The notes under the pieces: model-generated
What the model was told of the DNA's origin: nothing
The model's database searches: none
What the model saw: only the letters and a program-made list of their open reading frames with translations
Made by a program: the position numbers and the translations under genes
Source: Pandoraea sp. PE-S2T-3
GTDB lineage: Bacteria; Pseudomonadota; Gammaproteobacteria; Burkholderiales; Burkholderiaceae
Direction of reading: 5' to 3'
Assembly (NCBI RefSeq): GCF_002179965.1
Contig: NZ_NGUQ01000035.1
Location: forward strand, 124,001 to 188,000
DNA: 64,000 nt
Shown: in pieces, positions 44,695 to 56,600 of the stretch
Numbering within the stretch: position 1 is the first letter of the stretch
How the letters are laid out: every line of letters begins with the position of its first letter

Positions 44695-47600
44695 TCATAA
44701 TCCCAGCGATTTCCTTTCGTCCGCCGTCAGTTGCCCACGCGCGTACGGTCCAAGCCTTGCATCGCCAAGCACCTGTACTGCGCTGTCCGGACGATAGCTG
44801 ACAGGCCGGATCGCCTGCCCATCTTCCGGCCGGGCGGTCGACGTGCCAGCGTCCGTCCCGAGCATCCGCACCGTGAACATCGACGGCATCGACTGACGTT
44901 GCGCGACACGCTCGCGCGACACGGCGTCCTGCGCCGCGATTGCCGCCTGCGTGGCGGTCGCGCTGGCGTTCGTCAACGCACCAACGTTGACCGCCGCAAT
45001 GGCAGGCAACCCGCTCGCCTTCCCGACGCCCGAGATGTTGGCGGCGTTGACCACCTGCAACGCGGCGACGTTGATGTTGCCCGAGTAGCGGATTCCCGCT
45101 TCACCGGCATCCACTGTCCCCAACGGCGCAATCAGATCGATGTCGCCCGCCGGAACCTCCGGAATCGGCGCGAGCGTTGCAATCCCCGCACCGCTCGATG
45201 GCGCTTGTGACGACAACGTCACGTTGCCCATGTCGTCGTAGACGCGTTTCGGCGGCGTGTACAGCACCGTCGTCTTGGCACCACGCCCCGCGTTGATGTC
45301 ACCTTCTGCTGACCACGCCAGAATGTCCCCACCGAACGTCGTCATGACGCGCGACAACCCCAATAACACACTGCCCTTCGCATAGATGCTGATGTCACCG
45401 CTGCCCTGGGTCATCAATCCGGCATTGGCACCCGGCGTCAATCCTTCGGCGCCAATCGTCACCTTGCCTCTCGGTGCGAGCAACTGGATGTCGCCACCGA
45501 AGTCCGTACGCACCGATCCGCTGATGATCCGGGTCGACGACGGACCGAATGCGCTGAACATCGTAATGTCGCCGGCCCCACCGGCGCCGTCCTGGAACAG
45601 CGTCTCGATGGCCCGACGTCCGCGCAGATACGAAGCGAATCGCGGGCTGGACGCATCGTTGTACTCCCGCCCACTCGCCCGCAGCTCCGCGTAATACACC
45701 TGACGCAGGAACCCACGCTGGTCGATGGCAGGCAACGCCCTGAAGTACGCCAGCGCATCGTTGCCGGTGTAGCCGTATCGCGCGCTGAGCCACTGATTCA
45801 ATTCGTCCTGATACGTTTTGACAACTTTGGTCTTCTGATCGGTCAGCGTGCCGTCAGTCAGTTGATTGGCCACGACGAGGTACAGATTCGCAAATGCCTC
45901 CCAGTTGGCCGAACCGACACCGGGCGCGCCGGATCCAGCCCCCGCTTGCAGTATCACACTCGCGCCCCCCGAACTGCCAGGGATGAGCGAACCCAGACTC
46001 TCGACGCTCGATATCGCCCCGAAATTCAGGTCCTTGCCGGCCACCAGCATCAGCGTTCCCGGCCCCGCAATCTGGAGCCCGGCCGAATCGAACAGCCCCC
46101 CCGACTTGCGCACGCCCGCATAGATGATGTTGCCCGCGGCGGCAATCGTCGACGCGTCCGTCGCCTTGTCGTGCTGGATCAAGCCGCCCAGATTCGCGAT
46201 GTCGCCACCGGCCAGAACGTCCACCGGCTTGCCCGCCCGGTAGAAGTCGGTTTGCACCGGCGTGAATGCCGTGTAGACCTCGCCGTACCGCAAGCCGGTG
46301 ATGTCGCCATCGACCGCGTAAATCCGCGATTTCGCCGTCCCTGCGGATGAGTGATCCGTCACCGTATTGGGACCGAAAGCGAACAGTGCACCGCCACGTC
46401 CCTGATGTCCGATGTTCGGGGCATATCCACCGTTCGTCGTGTCGTACGAATAGGCCGCATTCGTTGGCGCGTCGCCGAGATCGTCTGGGTTTGCCCAGAC
46501 GTTCGACGCCAGCACCTTCCAGCCCGCGTTGGTGTTCTGTTGCACGATCCACGCCGGCTGGAACGGTGTAGCCAGCGAAGCCGTCGACGACGTCAGCGGC
46601 GCAAATGCGGCCGCCCCCACGAACGACTGGATGATCGAGCCGCGTGCCAACAACTGCAACTCACCAGTGACCGATGGCATGAGGTATGACGTTCCCATCC
46701 CCGGCGTGACAAAGAGACTGCCGGTACCGGCCACCGCGTGCACAACAGGTGGCAGGAACTGTGTCGAGACGTCGTTCGTCGCGCCGCCCTGATTCTCTGC
46801 AAGCGGCGCCACATTGCCACCCGCCGAGAACATGTCGACCGCAGTATTGCCCGTCCATAGCGTGAACCAGGTTGCGCCCTGACCATGAGCGCCGGACGTA
46901 GTGGCGTTGGTCTGCTGCCCCACACCCACACGCCCCGGATCGCTGATCGTACTCATCGCCAGATCCGATCGCGTGCGCACCGTGAACGTGCCGTCGCCAA
47001 TGCCCAACGCGCCGCCGGACTGATTGCGCACGCCATATCCTTTGAGCGTGTCGGCGGGACGCGGGTCCGCCTCGCCGTTTGAGCCGAATTGATTGAGCGT
47101 CAGCGTGCCGAACTTCCCGGCGCTCACGACCGAGTCGCCACGCACGTTGACGAATTGGTTGCCGCCCGTGCCGACGTATCGGCCCGCCGTCACGGACAAT
47201 GCACCGCCGCCCGTCTGCACCAACGTCCCGTCGTCGAGCACACGTCCGCTACCGCCCACTGCGACGACGACCGCCTGACCAGCGTTACCGACATCTCGTC
47301 CCGCACGTAACGTGACGTTGCCGCCACCCAGCGTCCCCATGCCCGAGAACGCCGCAAGGTTGAGGTACGGGCCGTTATAGGCGATGTCTGCCACGTAGCT
47401 GCCGAAGTTGATACCCCACGCAGTCGCCTGTCCCAGCCCCGCGCCGCCCTGACGCCACAACCAGCTCCCGATGACATCGGTATCGCGCGCCGTCACATAG
47501 CCGCCGATATCGCCCTGCGCCTGAATCGTCAGATCGCCGCCGTGTTCGGCGTAATACATGCGTTGCGCACCAAGCGTCGGCTCGTACGCCGCGTTATTCG

Positions 47601-50600
47601 CACCGAGCACAGTGCCGTCGGCAAGCACCGCCCGTCCCACATTGAACGCCGCGTTCTCGGACGTTCCCGTCCCGGCGATGGCCGTGCCCGCCGTGTAGAC
47701 GCCGAACGGCGTCTTCTGCTGATAATCGCCGCCCGCGAGCAATTCGAGATCGCCGGTGCCTGTGCGAATGACGCTTGGCCGGAGCTTCACGAAATCGGGC
47801 GGCTGAAAGTGCGGGTCGTCCAGCGTCAGATTGCCCGCGCCCTGCAATTGCGCAGCCGAACGTAGCTGACGCGCATCGGCACCGGAAAGATCCGCCCCCG
47901 AGACGAGGCTGATCGACCACGATTGCGTGCCGGCCTGCAACATTGGCGCGACCGCCCAGTTCTTGCCGTCTGCGGCACCGATGGACGACGCATTGCCGCC
48001 AGCCCCCAGCGCGAACGTCCCGCCCGGCAGTGTTTTGCCGGCGCCTACCGTGACGTCTGTGGATGTCTTCGCGTCCCCCGTCAGGTTCAGTGCATTGCCC
48101 GCCGCCCAGTTGGTATTGGTCAGCGGCGCATCGAACGGCAGCGTGTTGCCCGCCGCAATGGTCGTCCCGTATGGCAGCAATGTGCCTTGCGGGACGAGAC
48201 TCCCGGCTGCGAACGTCTGCGTAGGCGTCTTGATTTCCGCCGCTGCGGTGAACACCGTCTGCACGGTGACATCGGCCCCCAACGTCACGCTTTGCGGAAC
48301 ACGAATGTTCGCCCGAAGCGTGGCGCCCGTTTGCATCACGACCGTCTCGGGAAACTTGAAGCCCACCGGAATCGAAGTGCCGACAGGCATGTACAAGCTG
48401 GTATCCAATCGTGTACCCGCCGCCAAGGTACGCGGATTACCAGCGAGCAGGCCGTTCGGAAATACCAGCGGCGGGACGACGAAGCCCGCAGGCAACGAAA
48501 AGAAAAAGTCGAACGCCGCCAATGTCGAGCCCTTCGGCACTGTCATGCCGGATTTGACAAGCTCGAAGCTCCCATCCGGATAGGTAATGCCAGCCCCCAA
48601 ACCGCCAAGCAACTGATCGAAGTAGTCGCCTTCGGGTGAGCCGGGGGCAATGAACCAGTCCGCCTGCGTCACGGTGTCGGCATAGACGTAATCCAGTTTT
48701 TCGGTCAGTTTCTGTCCCGGCCCCAGTACCGTGTTGACGACGATCGTGTTGCTGAGTACGTATCCCGCAGGCAACGTGACCCCGCCCAGCAGCGTGAACG
48801 ACCGCCCTGCCGGGGTGCCGGCCTCCAGTCGTTCGGAACCGAGCAACGGGATGTTGTAGCCCAGCACGCTATCGACCGGGAATGTGGATCCGCGACCGAG
48901 CACGATGCCCTTGGAAAGTTGCAGATCCGCCCCGACCAGCCCCGCCCGCATAACGATCCAGCCTCCATCGTCAGGGGTACCTGGCGGCAATCCGAAGCCG
49001 TCGTTGATGCTGCCCTTGACGTTGAGGTTGCCCGCAGCACGCAGGCGCAGTACGCCCGGTTCGCCCGAGCCGCGTATCGAAGGATCGACACCCGCCCCGT
49101 AGCGATACCCCGACAAATCGATGTCGCCGCTCACTGTCAGATCGCCGTCACCACGAATGTCGACGCCAGGACGCACGTGAAATGTCGTGCCATACGCGCG
49201 CAATCCGGCAAGACGCGCTTGTAAATCGCCGTTGCCCTGTGCCGCGTTGATGAACGCGCGGTTGGCCACGTCGACCGTATCGAGATAAGCCTGATCGATG
49301 ACGCTGCCGCCCGGCAAACTGTAGCCACGGAACGCGTTCAATGCGATGCTCGCCGCCCCGCGAATAACGAGCGGGCCCGCCGCGTTGATCGCAATGTCAT
49401 TGGCGCCATCACCATCGCCCGGTGTACCTGCGCCGCCACGACGCGGTGCATTGATCGACAGCTTCCCGCGCGCCGCCCCATCCGGTGAACGCATGTCGAA
49501 CGTGGCTCCCGGCGCGAGCGAGATGCTGCCTTGTGACGTCGTCAGTTCGATGCGCGCGACGTTGTTCGCTTCGATCGGTGCGCCGTAACTGTCGCGCTGG
49601 AGACGCGTACCGCGGGCATCCAGCACCGCACCGGCCCCCAACGACAGGTTATCGCGCGCCGCAAGCCGGATCGTGCCGGGTGCGACACCGGTGGCATCCA
49701 TGCGGCCGTTCACCGAAAGACTTCCGCCGTCGACCGAGATGGAGATCGCGCGCGCCTTGACCTCGTCGCCGATGACGAGATCGCCCTGTTTCAAATCGAA
49801 GTTGCGCGCGCCGAAGAATCCGCCGTCGTTAAGCGATCGATTCAGTGCAACGAAGTCCCTGAGCGATTGCGCACGCACATTGAATTGGCCACCAAGAAAC
49901 GGACTGTCGTCGGGTGCGGACGTCGCGCCGCGCAAGCGTCCGTTCATCGACACCCGGCCCTGCGTCGCGTCGTCGGCGATCGCCGTCACCGTCCCTGCAT
50001 CGTTGTGTTGTGCCGAAACGTCGATCAGCGACCCGCTCGTTTGCGTGATATTGCCGTGCGCGCTTTGCAGCACCAGATCACCGCCCCACCCGTACCTGAC
50101 GGTATCGAAGAACGGCATGGCGCGACCGGACAGATCGATGACGCTGTTATCACCCAGCGTGATGTCCTTGTCCGCGCTCACGTTCAGACGCCCACCCGGC
50201 AAGGCGAACGCCGTATCCAGCACGACGCTGCTCCCTGCGATGGACACCGTACCGCCATAAGCCGCGATCGACGCAGGATTACCTGCACCGGCCGCCGGTG
50301 CGACGGCACGCACGTCACCGCCGGCCTTGAAGCTAATCGACGCCCCGTTGTCTGCCATAATGAGCGGCGTATTCAAGGTCAGATTGCCGCCGCTCAACAC
50401 GCCTGCCGCGTCCTTCTGCAAGCCGACGGAAAGCGTGCCGTCGCTGTTCACGCTGATCTTGCCCGCCGCCAGCGTCACGTCGCCGAAACCCACCGCCACG
50501 CGATCGAGCGACGCACCGTCCGTGGGCCGGCTGTGCTCGTCGTACCCGAAGAGGATGTTGTCGGCTTGCACCCGCAGGCTGCCGCGACCGCTGCCCGCGC

Positions 50601-53600
50601 CGCCCGGCGTGACAGCGGCTGGCGCTTTGCTTCCGTAGACAGGCTTGCTTGCATCGTTGGATGGTACGGTCACGGTGCGAATGCCGTTCCAGACGAAGCG
50701 GTTTGCCACTAACGACGCCGTGCTGTCTTGGGCGCCAGCGCCGTAGATCGCCGGCGTATTCAGCACGAGTTCGAGCGGCACAGCATTTGCACCGCGTGTA
50801 CGCGCATCGAGCAACGCCGAACCGAAGACGTTCAGTGAGCCGCCTGCCGTCAGAATCAATCGCTCCAGCGCTGGCGCACCTGAGACCGTGGAGGGTCTCA
50901 GCAAGCGGTCGAGCGCGAGCTGATCAAGACGCCAGCCGAGTGGCAGTACGCCAGCCGCACCTGCTGCCGCGAGCGAGGCCGCGTCGCCCATATTGATTCG
51001 GTCTTGCGAGACTGTGATGTAGCGCGCACCGAAGTTGACGTCGCCGATGTCGAGTGCCCCCGGCGCTGCGAGCACAATCCCCCCTTCGGTCGTGAGAGAT
51101 GAACCGCTGTCAATGCGCATCGTCTGCTGACCGCCCACAGGCAGGAAGTTGTACCAGCCGTTGCCGGCCACGAGCACCGCCGAGTTGCTGCCGAAGACGT
51201 AGCCGGTGTCGGAACTCACCCCGAGATTGCCCATGCCTCGCGTGTCGATACCGGCATCACGCGCAACGTGGATGTTCGAGCCGGTCAGGAAAACCGATCC
51301 GGCCTTTAGCATCGCCCCTTCCAGCAGATTGATCGACGTGCTGCCACTCAACCGCAGCGTCGTGCCGTCGCCTGCGGCACTCTGGTCGAACTGGTAGTAC
51401 GCGCCAGCGCCCACGAACAGCGTGGCAGCGCGGAACGCGTTGATATCCGCGCTGGAGATCACGCTGTGACCGACGCTCGCCTGCGCCCCCGGCGCCGTGA
51501 TATCGAGAACGCCGACCGGGTCCGCAGACGTGATCAGCAAGGCACCGGCGATACCGTCCTTCGCCGCTGAGAAGTCGGCGCGACCGGCGAACGTGAGCGA
51601 CGGCGTCACGCCATCGGATGCGCCCACGGAGAATTGCAACGTCTTGCCGTCCATGGGCAATGTCGGGCGGAGATTGCCGAACTGCGCCGCCTGCTTTCGC
51701 GCGAAGTCCGCATAGCTCGTCTCGTTGTACATCGCGTAAGTGCGCAGCACCTTGCCGGGTGTCACGATGAGTTGCGTCGGTAGCGCGTCTGGCGCGCCGG
51801 TGTAAGCGGTTCCTAGGTTGCCCGCCAGACGCCATGAGCCATTGGGCAGCAGCGATGGTGGGGCTGCCTGTGTGCTGCGGTTACCGAGCTCGACGCGAAA
51901 TGCCCCCGGCAGCATCGCGTAACTCGACGGCAGCAGCGTATAGGTCCCGGCATCGAGTCCGGCAACACCAGCCGGGATTGTGATCTGCTGACCGATGGCC
52001 GGATCGCCCGCGCCATTGCTGGCAATCGCTGGCGCGTAAGCCGACGCGTAGCCCGGCAAGATGGCATAGACCCTGGCGTCCTTCGATGCGAAGCGCGCGT
52101 TCGTCGGATTCGCGTTCGTCAGCGACGTTTTGAGGATGTCGACCGAACCGCCGCGCCCTGATACGAAACCTGCCCCAAGCAGATCCCCTCCGCCCGACAC
52201 ATCCAGCAGCGAGCCAGGCTCCGCCACCGACGAGGTCGCCGACACCGCAATGCCACTACCGATGCGCAGGCCCGCATTTGTCTGCCCGTAAGTGCTTCCC
52301 AACGGCACAACGTTGGCGGGTGCGCCCTGGTACGTCGTGCCGTCGGAGGTGCCACCGAACGGCATCACGAGACCTGCTGCACTCGCCGACGTCACGCTTG
52401 CGGTGCGGAAAATCACGTTCGTAACGGGCGGCGTGGCCGTGTAAGTGTCCGACAACAGATTGAAGTTGACCGTGCCCAGCGGCGCTCGCACCACACCGCC
52501 CTGATCAATGAACGCTGCAATGAGCGACAGCACGCCGAATGCTGACGCCGGTTGCGCAGGCAAAGGGCCGGCGTTGCGGCGAATGACGATGCTGTGCACC
52601 GTGTCGTCGTAGAAATCACCCGGTTGCACGCCGCCGTAGGCGTTCTTGCGCAACATCTGCCCCGCGTAAATGCTCATCGACTTTCCGCTAAGCGGATAAA
52701 TCTGATCGGCGGTAAGCGCAATATCGCCCGTCGTTCTGACATCGCCGGTGCCGAAACGAATATCGCCGCGGCTGTTCAACTGGACTTTGCCGAAGCCTGC
52801 GACGTCGACGATGTTGCCGCCACTCAGATGCGTGCCGTCGTCGAAAGTGGGGACCGTCACGACGCCCCCCGGGCGAATCGCCAGTGCGCCACTGCCCTGA
52901 TGCGCGTGTACGCCGAAGCGCACCGTGCCACCCACGTCGAGCAGATCGGATGAAACCGAGAACACGCTATCGTTACGGGCGAGGCTCGGCCCTTGAATGT
53001 TCGTGAGTCCCGGGTGGAAGCGGTCGAGCCCCGCGACCTGCTCCGTGAAGCCGTCAATGCGAACGTAGGGGGCAGCCAGCGCGACGCGAATGTCCGGCGT
53101 CTGGTCGGACACGCCCAGAATGCCGCCCTTGAGCGACAAGCTGCGCGAGAGCGATAGATCGACGTCACCCTTGAACGAGAGCACGTCGGTAGTCTGCAAC
53201 GCCAGTGACGCGAACCCGCCGTCCTTCACCTGATCGGCGCTGACGACGGCTTGGCCGAAGACCAGCCCCGTGTCGGCCTGCCCCGGCGTCAGATTGTTCG
53301 CCAACGCGCTGCCCGCACGGTGTTGCGTGAGCGTGACGGTGCGCAGTTGGCGCACGGCATCGGGAATCTCGCCGATGCTGTCGGGGACCGTACTGCCTGC
53401 GCGCGGGTCGTTGTAATAGCGTCCGAAGAGATTGACGCGAAGCGTGCCGCCGAGCCCATTAGCACTACCCGCCGCCGTCATTTCGCCGTCGAGATAGAGG
53501 CCGCTGTTGGAACTCAGCGCGATGGTGCCGCCGTTGCTGGCGACCTGCATCGGCGTCGCGACGGTGCTCGTGACGACGTCGATCACGCCACTCGCGCCCG

Positions 53601-56600
53601 ACGCGTTCAATCGCGCCCCCGGCCGGATGACGACGAACGCATCGGTGGCGACACCGTCACCCACAGCACCGAGCTGGATCGTGCCACCATTCGATACCGA
53701 ACCGTAGTGAAGTCCGAGTCGATCGACCGCCGTATTCGCGAGGCCCGAGACGTCGAGCAGTGCGCTCTCACTCAACCAGATCGAGCGAGCCGTCGAGAAG
53801 CCGCCAAGGCCACCGAGCACCGCCCCCGGATAAGTCAGTTCGCGAGCGCTGGCGATCACGATGTTGCCGCCACGCGCGGTCACACTGCCGTCGATCGTCG
53901 TTTGTCCGTAGGCGTAGAGACTCGCGCTGCGGCCAGGGTCGACCTCGATCGCCGCCGCAGGCATCACGCTCAGGTCACCGCGCGTGGTGACCAACGTCAG
54001 ATCGGCGCCGACGCGCTGGGTTTGCTTTCCCTTGACGGCATCGTTGTCGAACGCTGGCGGCAGCCAGACGTCGCCCGCAGTGCGCAGATCCCCTCCGGTG
54101 GGCAGCGTCGCCAGCGCATCGCTGACGCGGTAGACCGGTACTTGCGGTCGCAGCGTCGTACCTGAGGCGATACGCATACCGCCCATGCCTGTGATGCTGT
54201 AGCTCGTGAAGCCCGTTTGCAGCAACGTCTCAGGAAGACGCAGGGTCGCCGCCGTGGCGGTGGCGTCGTCTGTCGTACCGAATGCGATGGATTGTCCGGC
54301 CTGAATCGTCAGCGCACCACCGCCGGTGAAGCCGTAAGCGCGCACCTCGCCGCCCAGAGTGAGCGACGCTGGCGTAGCCGGCGGCAAAAAACGATAGAAG
54401 TCGTTGCTCACGAGCGACACGTTGCCACCCTTGCCGCCCGCGATCTTGCCGTTGGACGTGACAGCGCCACCGGACGACACGTCGATCACGCTGCCCGCAA
54501 GCATAGCGATGCTGCCCGTTCCGTCTGCGGTGAAACTGCCCCCGTTGACGTACGGCATTCCGGCGAGAAAATCCGGTGACTGCACGGCATTGACCCACAC
54601 CCCACGCAGATCGACGTGCGCGTTCGGGCCAAGCACCACGTGCGATACGCCACTAGGGTCATTCAGTTGCCACCACTCTTCAGGACGACTGATCTGCCGC
54701 ACGCCATGCATGATGTTGCCGAGCGCGACCGTGCCGCCGTGTGCCGCGATTCCTGCATGGATATCGATGTTCGGCGCCGTGAAGGTCAACTGCCCGCCAT
54801 CGGCCAGTGCAAGCGGTGCATCCATCGCGACGCCCTTCGTGCTCACCAGCGTCAGTCCGCCAAGCTGCTGCGCATTAAGACGAGCGACGTCGAGCCATAC
54901 CGTGCCGACACGCTCCGATGCCAGCACGTCGGACACGTTCATCTGCGCAGTGACGCCGTCGATACGCGTAACGCGGATATCGCTGGCGAAGCCATTCGTC
55001 AGTCCAAAGCCGTCAAGCTTGCCGACGACGAGTGAGCCAGGCAATGCAGCCGCGCGATGCGAGAGCAGGTAGCTGTCGTTCATTCCAGCGGCATGCGCCG
55101 TCGTCTGACTCGGACCGTTATAGACGCCGGCCGTGATATCGCCTTCGAGAATGGCGGTCGGTGCAGACACGATCAGACTGCCCGCGTCGCGTCCGACGGT
55201 GTAGCCGTTCTGGAGTACCCGTTGCGGGGCAATCAGCGGCGAGGCGTACGACTCGGTGGTGTTCTTGCCCCAGCGCGGATGCGCGACATCGAAGCCGGTG
55301 TAGACGCCCGTGTAGATCACATCGACCGGCGCGCTATTGGCGTTGTAGATCTGACCGTCAGCGCCTTTGAGCCACGACTGATTCAGGAAGCCGGTCTGCA
55401 CGTCCAGCGTGCCGCCAGAGACGTTGATTCTCGCCCCCGATTGCGTGATCGCTTCGCTGCCCGACAGCGTCACCGTGCCGCCCTGAGCAGCCCACTCCCC
55501 AATGCGGTGGCCCTGATTCGCGAGATAGCCGCCGACCTCGAGCAACCCGCCTTCCGTATACAGGCGTTCGTTTGAATAGCCGCCCACAGAGGCGGGCACG
55601 TAGACCAAACGTCGCCGGTCGATCCACAAATTGGCGTTATTCAGTGCGGCATTATCGCGGTTGCCGGGTGCGTCGCGCTGCTCATTGCCCTGCACGTTGA
55701 CTTTGATGTTGTTGCTGTCCATCGACAGCGAGACGCCAACCGCACCGGACACATCGAGCTGTGCGCGATCCGCCACGAAGCTGCGTCGCGTTGCGCTCAC
55801 GGCAATCTGTCCGCCCGTCGCGAGCGTCAGCGAATCACCTTGAAACTCGACCGTCCCACCGCTCACGATTTCCACACGCGAGCGGTCGCGACGGTCCTGC
55901 AACATCGACAAGTTATCGAACAAGCCCGACGATGAGAGCGCGCGGGTCGTGTCCTTCGCGGCTGACTCCTGGATCAGCGCGGCACGTTGGCTGTCCAGCG
56001 CCGTCTTGCCGTTGTCGTCGATGAGGACCGACGTCAGCGCGCCCCGGCCCAACGTCACCTTGCCTTGCGTGTCACTCGCTGAATTGAGCAGGTGAATCGT
56101 GCCGCGCGTGTTGACGGTGGTTGTCGACACGGCCACGCCGGCTTGCTGGACGTCGCGACCCGCGAGCGTGACGTCGCCTTCCGGTGCCATCAGCAAACCG
56201 CTGTTCACGACCTTGCCCGCCTGACTTTGTGCAACGAATTGCGGCGCGATTTCGTTGCCGCGTGTGGTCGATGCCGTATTGGTGTCGGTAGCCATGCCCT
56301 TGCGAATGAAGAAGCTGTCGCCCGCGGACAGCACCACTTGTCCTTGCGGCGCGATGATGCCGCCGGCGTTGCTGACTTCGCGTCCCATCATCAATACGTA
56401 GCCACCGCCCTGCGTCACCGACGGCGGCGTACGTGTCGTGATGATCGCGCCGGCGTGCACTTCGACGTTGCCGAGTGCGTCGGTGAAACTCGGCGCGTTG
56501 CCGTTCGCACCGTAGATGCCGTTGGTCTGGAACTGGGCGTCCGATATACGCGCGGCGGCGGCGACGAGATTGCGCGTATCAATCTGACTCGTCGCGCCGA

